Below are positions 1-8,908 of a DNA stretch of 64,000 nucleotides, piece by piece; the first letter of the stretch is position 1; every line of letters begins with the position of its first letter. Both the position numbers and the translations under genes were made by a program. Origin of the DNA: Streptomyces sp. NL15-2K (lineage in GTDB: Bacteria > Actinomycetota > Actinomycetes > Streptomycetales > Streptomycetaceae). The stretch spans positions 6,429,501 to 6,493,500 of the forward strand of contig NZ_CP130630.1 in NCBI RefSeq assembly GCF_030551255.1, written 5' to 3'. The notes beneath the pieces were generated by a model. That model had not been told where the DNA came from, made no database searches, and saw nothing but the letters and a program-made list of their open reading frames with translations.

Positions 1-2
1 CC

Positions 3-1016
3 GAAGTGGCCGGTCACCACCTCCGCGTCACCGGCCATCGCTCCCGCACCGCCGCACCCGCACCGATCGCCGGAATCGGGATGATCACCTCCGGCTCCAC
101 GGGCGAACCACGCTACGTGCTGCGCGACTGGGACTCCCTGCTCCTGGAGGCATCGACGGTCGCCTCCGCCCTGCGACTCCCCGGCCCGCGCGCGTCGATC
201 ATCTGTGCGGCACCGCTCTCCCACGCCTACGGCTTCGTCATGGGCTACCTCGGTGCCCTCGTCACCGGCAGCCGACTCCTCGTGATACCGCAGACCATGA
301 CGGGACATCGGATCGCACACCTCGCGACACAGTGGTCCGCCGAGGCGCTCGTGGCCGTCCCTGCGCAGTACGCCCGCATGCGACGCGACGCCGGCGAACC
401 GCTGCCCGAGAAGGTGCTGCGCGTGTGTGTCAGCGCTGGCTCGGATCTCACGCCGACCGTGCGGGCGGCCTTCTCCCGATCCTTCGGGCGGGTGATCGTC
501 AACCACTACGGCACCACCACGAGCGGCTCCATCGCCCGGACTGACGGTGAGCAGCCCCCCGACTGCGTCGGGGTCCCCTACCCCGGTGTCAAGGTGACCA
601 AGGGGGCGGACGGGGAGATCATCGTGGCCTCTCCCTGGTCGGCCGCCGACGACGCGGGGGAACGGACCGGTGATCTGGGCCACTTCGAGGAAGAGCAACT
701 GCACCTCGACGGCCGACTGGCCGACCAGGTCAACATCCACGGGCGCAAGACGACACGGGCACGGATCGAGTCGGTCATCGTCTCCTGCCCGGGCGTCTCC
801 GACGCCGCGGTGGACGTCGTACGGACCGAGGACGGTGACGGATGGGTCGTGGCGTATGTCGCCGCCGAGTCGGAGGATGTGGTCACGGCCGTGACCGCCG
901 GCTGCCGACGCGATCTGCCGGCCTTCGCGCAACCCAAGCGGATCGTCGTCGTACCCGGCATCCCGAGGACCGAGCGCGGCAAGCTGCGCCGGGACAGGCT
1001 GCCGCCCCTCACCTGA
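3..1016 (+). CDS. AMP-forming acyl/aryl-acid ligase, C-terminal part (cut by window edge)
   Basis: The frame is open to the left edge, so the N-terminus lies outside the window. The ANL-superfamily phosphate-binding loop TSGSTGEPR is followed by the late core and the C-terminal lid. The lid shows the hinge-type motif GRLADQVNIHGRK and the near-terminal PRTERGKLRR, whose lysine is the usual adenylation lysine. Enzymes of this family activate a carboxylic acid as an acyl-AMP and pass it to CoA or a carrier protein. A chorismate-lyase-like gene lies 2 kb downstream, so a hydroxybenzoate-type acid is a plausible substrate (inference). No carrier domain is attached. It is the first visible gene of a + strand metabolite cluster. 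Confidence 0.85.
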   Translation, partial: EVAGHHLRVTGHRSRTAAPAPIAGIGMITSGSTGEPRYVLRDWDSLLLEASTVASALRLPGPRASIICAAPLSHAYGFVMGYLGALVTGSRLLVIPQTMTGHRIAHLATQWSAEALVAVPAQYARMRRDAGEPLPEKVLRVCVSAGSDLTPTVRAAFSRSFGRVIVNHYGTTTSGSIARTDGEQPPDCVGVPYPGVKVTKGADGEIIVASPWSAADDAGERTGDLGHFEEEQLHLDGRLADQVNIHGRKTTRARIESVIVSCPGVSDAAVDVVRTEDGDGWVVAYVAAESEDVVTAVTAGCRRDLPAFAQPKRIVVVPGIPRTERGKLRRDRLPPLT

Positions 1017-1077
1017 CCACCCCCGCCCCTGGTGGCGCCGTACCGGAAAGCACCGCAGAGAAGAGGTTTCCGCCCTC

Positions 1078-2163
1078 ATGAGTCCCCTGAAACCGACGGA
1101 CGACGTGATCCGCACCCTCCTCGAACGCCATCGGCACGAGGGCGTGGTTCCGTCCGCCGCCAGAGTCGTGGCCGATCTGTCGCCCGGGCTGTCCGAGGCG
1201 GCGATCGTCCGCGTCGACCTGGGCGCCGCTTCGCCCTGGGGGCGCTTCGTGATCCTGAAGGCCGGCTCCCTCAGGGACGACGAGGCCCCCGGTGGATTCC
1301 GGCGCGGGTCGCTCGGCGCCGAGCGGGAGGCGGACGTCTACCGCACGGATGTGGTGTCGTGCCTGACCGGAGCGGTCACGACGCCCACCCTGTACGCGGT
1401 CGACCGGACGGACCAGGCGGTATGCCTGTGGCTCGAGGACGTGGCCGCGAGCCTGGACGTCACCTGGGACGTGCCGCAGGCGGTCCGGGCGGTGGAGTCG
1501 GCCGCGCAGCTGCACTTGGGCGAGGTGCCCTCGTTCGAGCCGGAGGCCGACTGGACGAGCAGCGAGTTCGAGGCGTTCCGCCATCACGTGCCGGCGGCCC
1601 GGCAACAGGTGCTCGCCGCCCTGAAGGGCGGTGACGACACGAGGTCGGTGCTGTCGGCCGAAGCCCTGCGGTGCGGGTCGCGCCTGCTTGACGACGCGGA
1701 GTCCTACGCCCGGCGGCTCGCCGAGGCGCCGACCGCGTTCCAGCACGGCGACTTCCACATCGACAACGCGGGTTGGTCCGCCGACGGACGGCTGCTCCTC
1801 ATCGACTGGGCGCAGGCGGGCCTCGGGCCGATCGGCGGCGACATCGCGGTTTTCCTCAGCAACTACCGGGCGCGCGGCGGAAACCTCGGCGCGCTCACCC
1901 GACGCGAGTTCGACGAGTTGATCACCAACACGTACTGCCGCGCACTCGGCGACGGCGGCGCGAGCGACTCCCTGGTAACGGCGGCACGGCAGGTCATCGA
2001 CCTGTGGTCCGTGTCGTGGGCCGTCCAGGTGCGGCTGGGACCGGGACTGGCCGCCGCCGGCAACGACGGTCTCGACCCCGGTATCCGGGCCGGTATCGAG
2101 CAGGACATCGCGGAAGGCCTGGAACGCGCCCAGGACGCCGCCGAGCGGCTCCAGCAGCCGTGA
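1078..2163 (+). CDS. APH-fold phosphotransferase (aminoglycoside/ecdysteroid kinase-like)
   Basis: A 361-aa protein with the phosphotransferase catalytic signature HGDFHIDN (D225 is the likely catalytic base) and the metal-binding segment IDWAQAGLGPIGGD (D243). This is the APH/choline-kinase fold. Such kinases phosphorylate a hydroxyl of a small molecule or sugar. Inside a sugar-rich cluster it may phosphorylate the product for self-resistance or a sugar intermediate; the sequence does not decide which. The ATG at 1078 follows an AGAAGAGG-type ribosome site. The gene lies 61 bp after the ligase and 37 bp before the GT8 gene, consistent with one operon. Confidence 0.8.
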   Translation: MSPLKPTDDVIRTLLERHRHEGVVPSAARVVADLSPGLSEAAIVRVDLGAASPWGRFVILKAGSLRDDEAPGGFRRGSLGAEREADVYRTDVVSCLTGAVTTPTLYAVDRTDQAVCLWLEDVAASLDVTWDVPQAVRAVESAAQLHLGEVPSFEPEADWTSSEFEAFRHHVPAARQQVLAALKGGDDTRSVLSAEALRCGSRLLDDAESYARRLAEAPTAFQHGDFHIDNAGWSADGRLLLIDWAQAGLGPIGGDIAVFLSNYRARGGNLGALTRREFDELITNTYCRALGDGGASDSLVTAARQVIDLWSVSWAVQVRLGPGLAAAGNDGLDPGIRAGIEQDIAEGLERAQDAAERLQQP

Positions 2164-2200
2164 GCACACGACGCGCCAGGCCACAACAGAAGGAGGGCGG

Positions 2201-3031
2201 ATGACGACCGACACCGCGGTGGTGATCAGCATCGACTCGGCCTATGTACGGCCGGCCTGCACGATGCTGCGATCCCTCGCCGCGAACACCACCCTGGACC
2301 GGGTCGCCGTGCGGGTCGTGCACAACGACCTCGACGAGCAGGCCATCGACACACTGCGGCAGCAACGCCCGGACGTCCTGACGATCGAGCCGGTCGAGGT
2401 CGAGGGACCCGACCTCACCGTGGACGCGCGGTCCCACATCTCCGACGCCACCTACCGCAAGCTCGCGGCGGCCCGGGCTTGCCGGGAATTCGAGCGGCTG
2501 CTCATCATCGACGTCGACCTGGTCGTGCTCGGCGACATCCGGGAACTGTACGACGTCGACCTCGGGGGAAAGACTCTGGCGGCCGTCCAGGACGCCTTCA
2601 ACCCCTGGCTGACGTCGCCGTTCGCGTTCCCCGCGAGCGCGGGCGCCGAGGAGAAGTACGCGGGACTGCCGTACTTCAACTCCGGAGTGATGGTGGTGGA
2701 CGTCCAGAAATGGATATCCAGCCGGACGGACGAGCGAGCCGCCGAGTTCGCGCGGGACCCCGCCCGGGTGAAGATCTGGGAGCAGGACGCCCTGAACGGG
2801 GTGCTGATCGGGGAGTGGACCGCACTGGATCCGCGGTGGAACTGCTTCCCGATCAGTGAACTCGCCCGCCACGACCGCGTCCGGAACATGCTCGCAACCC
2901 ATGGCATGGGACTGCGGGAACTGCGGGCGCGGGAAGCCCAGGCGAAGATCCTCCACTTCGTCGGACGGGACAAACCGTGGCTGGACACCTATCCGGAATC
3001 GCCCAACAAGAAGCTCTACAGCTCCTTCTGA
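2201..3031 (+). CDS. Glycosyltransferase family 8 (retaining)
   Basis: A 276-aa single-domain GT-A protein with all GT8 marks: the metal-binding DVD motif at residues 104-106, FNSGV at 160-164, QDALN at 195-199, and a C-terminal HFVGRDKPW with H252 and KPW 258-260. GT8 enzymes transfer a sugar from a UDP-sugar with retention (galactinol synthase, LgtC and glycogenin relatives). No membrane segment is present, so it is a soluble enzyme. The start ATG follows AGAAGGAGGG. It is the only GT-A retaining transferase of the cluster; the others are GT-B. Donor and acceptor are unknown. Confidence 0.88.
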   Translation: MTTDTAVVISIDSAYVRPACTMLRSLAANTTLDRVAVRVVHNDLDEQAIDTLRQQRPDVLTIEPVEVEGPDLTVDARSHISDATYRKLAAARACREFERLLIIDVDLVVLGDIRELYDVDLGGKTLAAVQDAFNPWLTSPFAFPASAGAEEKYAGLPYFNSGVMVVDVQKWISSRTDERAAEFARDPARVKIWEQDALNGVLIGEWTALDPRWNCFPISELARHDRVRNMLATHGMGLRELRAREAQAKILHFVGRDKPWLDTYPESPNKKLYSSF

Positions 3032-3082
3032 CGTCCTTTCCCGCGCGCTGGTCGTGGGATTACGACGGACCTTTGGTGGATC

Positions 3083-3601
3083 ATGCACTCGGTGAAACAA
3101 TCCGATTCCGCGTCACGGTTCGTACGCCTGCTGACCGGATTCGACGGCAACGTCACCAACCTGCTGGAACAAATCGTCGGCGCCCCCATTCAGGTCGTCG
3201 ACGTGCGCCAGCATGACATTCCCCTGCCCGCGAAAAGTGTGCTGTACGACCACGGCAACCGCACCGCACTGCGCCGGGACGCCGTCCTGATGTCGCAGAC
3301 CGGGCTCCGCCTGGCCACCGCACGCTCCCATCTGGCACTCGCCCGGCTGCCGCCCGAGGTGCAGGGCGCGCTGCGCTGCGGCACCCAGCCCATCGGGCGG
3401 ATTCTGACCCGTCACCGGCTCGAGGTGTTCCGCGAGGTGGTCCGCTGCCGACTGCTCGCACCGACACCGGGCGATGCCGATCCCCCCTCGCACTCCGACG
3501 ACGATCCGGTCGTCGAGCGCGTGAGCCAAGTCTGGCGGGACGAACGTCCCGTCATGGAGATCACCGAACTGTTCACGCGCATCTGTCTCGGCCTGTTGTG
3601 A
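3083..3601 (+). CDS. Chorismate-lyase-like protein (hydroxybenzoate synthase candidate)
   Basis: A 172-aa protein with the layout of the UbiC/Rv2949c-type chorismate pyruvate-lyases: an RRDAVLMSQTG strand pair, a LARLPPEVQGAL helix and the typical PIGRIL segment before the last strands. Family members convert chorismate to 4-hydroxybenzoate (some actinomycete relatives make 3-hydroxybenzoate) plus pyruvate. That would supply an aryl acid for the upstream AMP-ligase. The family assignment rests on motif memory and is moderately secure; the product isomer cannot be read. The gene follows the GT8 gene by 51 bp and touches the start region of the next gene. Confidence 0.7.
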   Translation: MHSVKQSDSASRFVRLLTGFDGNVTNLLEQIVGAPIQVVDVRQHDIPLPAKSVLYDHGNRTALRRDAVLMSQTGLRLATARSHLALARLPPEVQGALRCGTQPIGRILTRHRLEVFREVVRCRLLAPTPGDADPPSHSDDDPVVERVSQVWRDERPVMEITELFTRICLGLL

Positions 3602-3630
3602 ACAACTCCTCAGGGAAGGGAAGCAGGACC

Positions 3631-4608
3631 GTGTCCCATGTGAGCGCAGTGGTCACCGGCGCCGGCGGATTCATCGGGGGCCACCTCGTCGCCGCCCTGC
3701 TGAGACAAGGAAAGTCGGTGCGCGCCGTCGACATCAAACCCCTCGACGAGTGGTGTCAGGTACACCCCGAAGCGGAGAACATACGCGAGGACGTCTCCCT
3801 GCCGGACAGCGCACGCCGCGCGGTGCGAGGCAGCTCCACGGTGTACAACCTCGCCGCCGATATGGGCGGAATGGGTTTCATAGAGAACAACAGGGCCGCG
3901 TGCATGCTGTCGGTCCTCACCAGCACACACGTCCTGAAGTGCGCCCGAGAGGAAGGTGTCGAGAGGTTCTTCTACTCCTCGTCGGCCTGTGTCTACGCGG
4001 AGGGCCGTCAGAACACCCCGAACACCGCGCCCCTCAGGGAAAGCGATGCCTATCCGGCGATGCCGGAGGACGGCTACGGCTGGGAAAAGCTCTTCAGCGA
4101 GCGCATGTGCCGTCACTTCCTGGAGGACTACTGCTTCCAGACCCGGGTCGCCCGCTACCACAACATCTACGGCGAGTTCGGAACGTGGTACGGCGGCCGG
4201 GAGAAGGCACCGGCAGCGCTGTGCCGCAAGGTCGCGACGGCGGCGCTGACCGGTGAGAAGTCGCTCCGTATCTGGGGCGACGGGAATCAGACCCGCACCT
4301 TCACCTACATCGACGACTGCGTTCAGGGCACGCTGCTGATCACCGAGGGAGACCATCCGGAGCCGGTCAATCTCGGCAGTGACGAGATGGTCAGCATCAA
4401 CCAGGTCGTCGACATCCTCGAAGACATTGCGGGCGTCCGCCTGGAGCGCCAGTACCAACTGGACGCTCCACAGGGGGTGCGCGGGAGAAGCAGCGACAAC
4501 ACGGAGATCATGGGCCGGTACGGCTGGGCCCCGTCGACCTCCCTCGCGCACGGGCTGGAACAGACGTACGCGTGGATCTACTCGCAGGTCAAGCAGGCTC
4601 TCACATGA
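3631..4608 (+). CDS. GDP-mannose 3,5-epimerase-like NAD-dependent sugar epimerase
   Basis: A 325-aa short-chain (extended SDR) enzyme. It shows the dinucleotide motif GAGGFIG near the N-terminus, the AADMGGMGFI stretch and SSACVY with a cysteine, then YGWEK (catalytic Tyr and Lys), and YGEFGTWYGGREKAPAALCRK. These segments are distinctive of GDP-mannose 3,5-epimerase, where that Cys and the Lys of REKAP act in epimerisation to GDP-L-galactose or GDP-L-gulose. The GTG at 3631 has a GGGAAGGG site; an earlier GTG at 3598 overlaps the preceding stop but lacks one. The downstream mutase-like gene makes a GDP-L-galactofuranose-type sugar a reasonable guess (inference). Confidence 0.87.
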   Translation: MSHVSAVVTGAGGFIGGHLVAALLRQGKSVRAVDIKPLDEWCQVHPEAENIREDVSLPDSARRAVRGSSTVYNLAADMGGMGFIENNRAACMLSVLTSTHVLKCAREEGVERFFYSSSACVYAEGRQNTPNTAPLRESDAYPAMPEDGYGWEKLFSERMCRHFLEDYCFQTRVARYHNIYGEFGTWYGGREKAPAALCRKVATAALTGEKSLRIWGDGNQTRTFTYIDDCVQGTLLITEGDHPEPVNLGSDEMVSINQVVDILEDIAGVRLERQYQLDAPQGVRGRSSDNTEIMGRYGWAPSTSLAHGLEQTYAWIYSQVKQALT

Positions 4609-5597
4609 GTGAGCCCGTCATCAGCGCCGACCGGCTGACCAGGGAGTTCACCGTGTCCGGCACACGGGTCGCCGCCGTCGACCGGGTCTCCTTCGAGGTG
4701 GGCGGCAGCGAGATCGTGGCACTGCTCGGCCCCAACGGCGCCGGCAAGACTACGTTGTTCAGAATGCTGGCCACGCTGCTGCGGCCCACCGCGGGAACGG
4801 CATGCGTGGCCGGCGCCGACGTGGTCCGGCAGTCCCGGGCGGTCAAGCGGTCCATCGGATACGTGCCGCAGATGAGCGGGTCCCCCAGCCGCGGCCTGCT
4901 GGTCGGCGAGGAGATCTACTGCTCGGCGCAGTTGCAGGGCCTGAGCCGGGCGGAGTCCAGGCGCCGCAGCGAGGCCGTCGTCCGGGCCTTCGGCCTGGAG
5001 CGCCTCGCCGACCGCGAACTCCGCTTCCTCAGCGGAGGCCAGCGGCGCCGCGTCGACATCGCCATCGGCCTCGTCCACCAGCCACGCGTCATCCTGCTCG
5101 ACGAACCCACCACCGGGCTCGACCCGGACGCCCGGGCCGAGCTGTGGACGCACATCCGGCGACTGCGCGAGGCAGAGGGCGTGTCCATCCTCATGTCGAC
5201 GCACTACCTGGACGAGGCGGAGTCGCTGGCGGACCGGCTCATCGCCCTGAACGGCGGCCGCGTCATCACGGTCGGCTCACCGAGGGAGCTCAAGACGACA
5301 CTCGCCGGCGATGTCGTGGTCGTCCGCGCCGGCCGCCCCGGCCCGCAGCCCTGGCCGACTGAGGAACTCCAACGCCTCGACTCCGTCCGATCGGTCGTGG
5401 CGGACGGCGACGAACTCACCGTGACCGTGGCGGACGCGGGCACGGTCATGGTCGGCCTGGTGATGTCCCTGGTCGCGGCCCACGTGATGGTCGCCTCGGT
5501 CCAGGTGCACACCGCGGAACTCGAGGACATCTTCGACGAGATCACCGGTGGAGGAGGTGCACGGTGGACGCAGGCGGCCTCTCTTCCGCATGGCTGA
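4605..5597 (+). CDS. ABC transporter ATPase, DrrA type
   Basis: A 330-aa nucleotide-binding protein with Walker A GPNGAGKTT, signature LSGGQRRR, Walker B VILLDEPTTGLDPDAR and a switch histidine (STHYLDE). The C-terminal extension of about 100 residues is the DrrA/daunorubicin-resistance type. It pairs with the permease encoded by the next gene, which starts inside this one. The ATG overlaps the stop of the epimerase gene as ATGA, indicating translational coupling. The pair probably exports the cluster product or an intermediate through the cytoplasmic membrane and may confer self-resistance. Confidence 0.93.
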   Translation: MSEPVISADRLTREFTVSGTRVAAVDRVSFEVGGSEIVALLGPNGAGKTTLFRMLATLLRPTAGTACVAGADVVRQSRAVKRSIGYVPQMSGSPSRGLLVGEEIYCSAQLQGLSRAESRRRSEAVVRAFGLERLADRELRFLSGGQRRRVDIAIGLVHQPRVILLDEPTTGLDPDARAELWTHIRRLREAEGVSILMSTHYLDEAESLADRLIALNGGRVITVGSPRELKTTLAGDVVVVRAGRPGPQPWPTEELQRLDSVRSVVADGDELTVTVADAGTVMVGLVMSLVAAHVMVASVQVHTAELEDIFDEITGGGGARWTQAASLPHG

Positions 5598-6346
5598 TCC
5601 CCACCTGGGTAGTGGCACGGCGGCAGTTCATGATGCTCGTACGCAGCCCGCTCAGGGTGGTCTTCGGGTTCACGCAGCCGCTGATATACGTGCTGTTCTT
5701 CGGCCCCTTCATCAGCGTGGCGTACCCGCAGGGGGACTCCGGCCGACCGGGCGGGCTGAATGTGCTGGTGCCGGGACTGCTTCTGCAACTGACAGTCTTC
5801 AGTGCCGGCTTCTCCGGCTACGCCACCTTGCAGGAGCGCAGGGAAGGAGTGCTCGACCGGCAGCGTGTCTCCGCGGCGGCACCGGGCAGTCTCCTGTACG
5901 GCCGTTCCCTGGCAAACGCCACGGTCACCGCTGTCCAGGCAGCAGTGATCACCGTGTGCGCCCTGCCCCTGGGGTTCCGGTGCAGTGCCGGCGGCGCACT
6001 GCTCGGGATCGTGCTCATCTTCCTGCTGAACCTCGGGGTGTCCGTCGGATCGTCGGCGCTGGCGTACCGGCTTGCCGACGAGACGACGTTCACCCCGATC
6101 GTCCAGAACGTGTCCCTGCCGCTGGTGATTCTGTCGGGGGTGCTCCTTCCGTTGACGCTGGCGCCCAGCTGGCTGCGGCGGATCGCGTTCTTCAATCCCC
6201 TGAGCCATGCGGTCGACGCGCTGCGCGCGGCCTACGCCGGAGAGTTCGGCGACTCCGTCCTGTGGACGGGAGGACTGGTGGCAGTGGCGCTCTCCGCCCT
6301 GCTCACGGTCGCCGGCGTGCGGTCGTTCACGCGGGCGGAGGCCTGA
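5564..6346 (+). CDS. ABC-2 type transporter permease, DrrB type
   Basis: A 260-aa membrane protein with about six hydrophobic segments and the ABC-2 permease layout. It has an N-terminal cytoplasmic helix (ARRQFMMLVRSPLRVVFG) and a PLSHAVDALR motif after the fifth segment. The GTG start at 5564 lies in the end of the ATPase gene behind a strong GGAGGAGG site, so the two are coupled and form one exporter. Family members move hydrophobic or glycosylated natural products out of the cell. Confidence 0.92.
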   Translation: MDAGGLSSAWLIPTWVVARRQFMMLVRSPLRVVFGFTQPLIYVLFFGPFISVAYPQGDSGRPGGLNVLVPGLLLQLTVFSAGFSGYATLQERREGVLDRQRVSAAAPGSLLYGRSLANATVTAVQAAVITVCALPLGFRCSAGGALLGIVLIFLLNLGVSVGSSALAYRLADETTFTPIVQNVSLPLVILSGVLLPLTLAPSWLRRIAFFNPLSHAVDALRAAYAGEFGDSVLWTGGLVAVALSALLTVAGVRSFTRAEA

Positions 6347-6381
6347 TGCATCCATCATCGAGGGCAACGAAAGGCGGGACC

Positions 6382-7689
6382 ATGCGCACAGCCGGCCGTA
6401 CCGTGCTGTTCTTCCCCTGGAGTCATGGTGTCGGATTCGGTTACGTCGGCCGGTCGCTGACCATCGCCAAGGAGCTCGCTACCCACGGCGTGCGATGCCT
6501 CTTCGCGTGCGACACCAAGGAGGGACACGTCCGGCGTGAGGGCTTCGCGCTCGCCGACCCGGCGGACGAGTACGCGACGGCCGTACCGGACATGGGGTCC
6601 AGGCAGGGCGCGTACATCGCGATCGACGGGCTGGACACCGTGTACGCGATGTCCCGCTACTACCACGCCGAACGCATCCGGCGTGAGCTCGAGGCCAACC
6701 TCCGGCTGATCAGGTCCGTACAGCCCGATCTGGTGGTCGTGGACCTCAGCCCGACCGGCGCCATGGCGGCGCGGATCACCCAGGTCCCGCTGGTGTCCGT
6801 CGGGGACTCCGACTACTTCCGCGACGAGGACCTGTGCTGGATGCCGCCGGTCCAGCACGAACGGGTGCGCCGGCCCTACCCGAGCTGCCTGCCCGCGTTC
6901 ACCGAGGTGCTCGCCGAGCACGGCCTCCCCGCGATCACGCACGTGAGCGATCTGCTGTGGGGCGATCTCACCCTGATCGCCAGTGTGGAACTGCTGGAGA
7001 AGTCCCAGCCCCCGATCCGGTCCCGCGGCCCGATGAGCCTGGTCGGCCCGATCGAGTGGGAGGCCGTCGACGACGAGGGTTCCTCCGACGCCCGCCTCGA
7101 GGAGTTCGGCGAGCCTGGGCGGCGCCTCTACATCTCCCTCGGCCACGGCGGAAAATACACCGTGGACCAGTTGGGGACCCTGGTCGAGGGTGCCACGAGC
7201 GCCGGCTGGAGCTGCCTGGTCGGCGCCGGATTCCGGCCCCCGGACGGCCTGTCCGTGGCGGAGTCCGCCCGCGTGCGCAGCGTGCCGTTCGTCGGTCTGG
7301 ACCGTCCGCTGGGCTGGGCGGACGCTGTCGTCCACCACGGCGGCTACACCACCGTCTTCGCCACGCTCCGGCACCGTAAACCCGCCGTGGTCATCCCCTT
7401 CATGTCGGAGCAGGAGGCCAACGCAGCGCATTTCGTGGAATCCACCGGCGCCGGGTTCCTCCTGCGGAAGCTGACGCTCGGCACCGGACGGGAGTACCTG
7501 ACGTTCGCCCACCGCTATCGGCCCGCCTCCACGGACCCCACCGTGACGCCGCATGATCTCAGGCTCGCCCTGGACGAAGTCGGCGAGCGAGGCGCGTTCA
7601 CACCACCGACCGAGGTGGCCGCATCCATCGACGACGCACGCGCACAGCGCGATCTGACCACTGACATCGGCACTGCAGGTAACTGGTGA
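6382..7689 (+). CDS. GT-B glycosyltransferase (GT1/MGT-like), paralogue 1
   Basis: A 435-aa two-domain GT-B protein. The N-terminus FFPWSHGVGFGYVGRSLTIA is the acceptor-side Rossmann start. The C-terminal donor-binding part has VVHHGGYTTVFATLRHRKP followed by PFMSEQEANA, the GT1/GT28-type nucleotide-sugar site. It is related to the protein starting at 9939, with the same FMSE.EAN segment, so the cluster has two inverting GT-B enzymes from one ancestor. The ATG at 6382 follows GAAAGGCGGG; an in-frame ATG at 6346 overlaps the previous stop. Donor candidates are the GDP- or UDP-sugars made by neighbouring genes. Confidence 0.87.
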   Translation: MRTAGRTVLFFPWSHGVGFGYVGRSLTIAKELATHGVRCLFACDTKEGHVRREGFALADPADEYATAVPDMGSRQGAYIAIDGLDTVYAMSRYYHAERIRRELEANLRLIRSVQPDLVVVDLSPTGAMAARITQVPLVSVGDSDYFRDEDLCWMPPVQHERVRRPYPSCLPAFTEVLAEHGLPAITHVSDLLWGDLTLIASVELLEKSQPPIRSRGPMSLVGPIEWEAVDDEGSSDARLEEFGEPGRRLYISLGHGGKYTVDQLGTLVEGATSAGWSCLVGAGFRPPDGLSVAESARVRSVPFVGLDRPLGWADAVVHHGGYTTVFATLRHRKPAVVIPFMSEQEANAAHFVESTGAGFLLRKLTLGTGREYLTFAHRYRPASTDPTVTPHDLRLALDEVGERGAFTPPTEVAASIDDARAQRDLTTDIGTAGNW

Positions 7690-7712
7690 AGGACTCCCGG
7701 AGAGATTCAGCC

Positions 7713-8858
7713 ATGACTCGTGTCTCCATCGTCATGACCACCATTCGTCCGTCCGCGACCATCCGTGACTACGCGGTCGAACTCGCGGACTCCGGCGCTT
7801 CCGGGGAGGTGATCGTGGTCGGTGACCGACGCGGCGACGCGGAGGTCGGCGACCTGTGCGCCCGGTTGCGCAGTGAGGGGCTGCCCGTTGTCCACGTCGG
7901 CGTCGCCCGGCAACTGAAGCTGCTGAGCCGCGCCAACCGCCTACGGCCCTTTCTGCGCTGGAACTCCATCCAGCGCCGCAATCTCGGTTTCCTCATGGCG
8001 GCGGAACTCTCCAGCGATGTCATGATCTCCGTCGACGACGACAACATTCCGGTCGTCGGCGACTACCTCAGGCACCACCTCAAGGTGGGCGCCCGGGGCG
8101 AGTTCCCGGCGATCTCCTCGCCCGCCGGATGGTTCGACGTCGGCCAACTGGTCGAGTGCTCGCCCCCCGTGCCGATCCGCCACCGCGGCTTCCCCCTGGG
8201 CAAGGCGGGCCACCGGGGCACCTTCGAAACCGGCCGGGCCGAGGGCCGCATCGTCGTGAACGCCGGCCTGTGGACGGGCGATCCCGACATCGACGCGGTC
8301 ACCCGTATCGCGGTGCGCCCCGCGGCCACCGGCATCACCTCCCTGGGCGGTGAATGGCCGGTCGTACTCGCCCCGACGACGTGGTGCCCGTTCAACTCGC
8401 AGAACACGGCGTTCGCCCGGGACGTCCTTCCGGCATGCTTCCTGTGGGGCATGGGAGAGCGGGTCGGGGATGCCGTCATCGACCGGTACGACGACATCTT
8501 CATGAGCTACTTCGCCCGCCGGATCATCGACCACTTCGGCGACCTGGTCGCCTACGGCCCGCCCGTGGTTGAACAGCTCCGCAATGACCACGACCTCCTG
8601 AAGGACCTCGCCGGTGAGATCCCCGGCATGCGGCTCACGGACGACTTCGTGGACCGATTGCGCTCAACCAGGTTGACCGCGACCTCGTACCTCGACGCGG
8701 CCCGCGAACTGGTAACGCTGCTCCAGGAAGCGGCGGTGTTGCTGGGCGATGAACGAGTGGAGGAGCAGACGTTCTGGCTGCGCAGCCTCGCCGCGGTGGA
8801 CGGCTGGCTGGACGCGTATGAGGAGTTCGCCGGACAGGCCCACGCGGTGGCGCCGTAG
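7713..8858 (+). CDS. Reversibly glycosylated polypeptide/NDP-sugar mutase-like protein (GT75-like)
   Basis: A 381-aa protein with a GT-A-like fold start (VSIVMTTIRP), a DDDN metal site at residues 108-111, the segment VNAGLWTGDPDIDAVTR and a later acidic FMSY region. This layout resembles plant UDP-arabinopyranose mutases (reversibly glycosylated polypeptides). From memory it also resembles MtdL of the A201A pathway, a flavin-independent GDP-L-galactose pyranose/furanose mutase. Paired here with a GDP-mannose 3,5-epimerase-like gene, a pyranose-to-furanose role is the leading idea. An alternative is a processive or family-2-like transferase. The ATG at 7713 has a GGAG site; a GTG at 7686 overlaps the previous stop. 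Confidence 0.65.
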   Translation: MTRVSIVMTTIRPSATIRDYAVELADSGASGEVIVVGDRRGDAEVGDLCARLRSEGLPVVHVGVARQLKLLSRANRLRPFLRWNSIQRRNLGFLMAAELSSDVMISVDDDNIPVVGDYLRHHLKVGARGEFPAISSPAGWFDVGQLVECSPPVPIRHRGFPLGKAGHRGTFETGRAEGRIVVNAGLWTGDPDIDAVTRIAVRPAATGITSLGGEWPVVLAPTTWCPFNSQNTAFARDVLPACFLWGMGERVGDAVIDRYDDIFMSYFARRIIDHFGDLVAYGPPVVEQLRNDHDLLKDLAGEIPGMRLTDDFVDRLRSTRLTATSYLDAARELVTLLQEAAVLLGDERVEEQTFWLRSLAAVDGWLDAYEEFAGQAHAVAP

Positions 8859-8908
8859 ACCCGTCTGGCAGCGGAGTTTTCCAGCGCGGCCAGCGTGAGA
8901 GGAAGAAG

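Noticed and set aside
1009..3100. Long - strand frames opposite the kinase and GT8 genes
   Set aside because: No motif, no ribosome site; the + strand genes have strong signatures.
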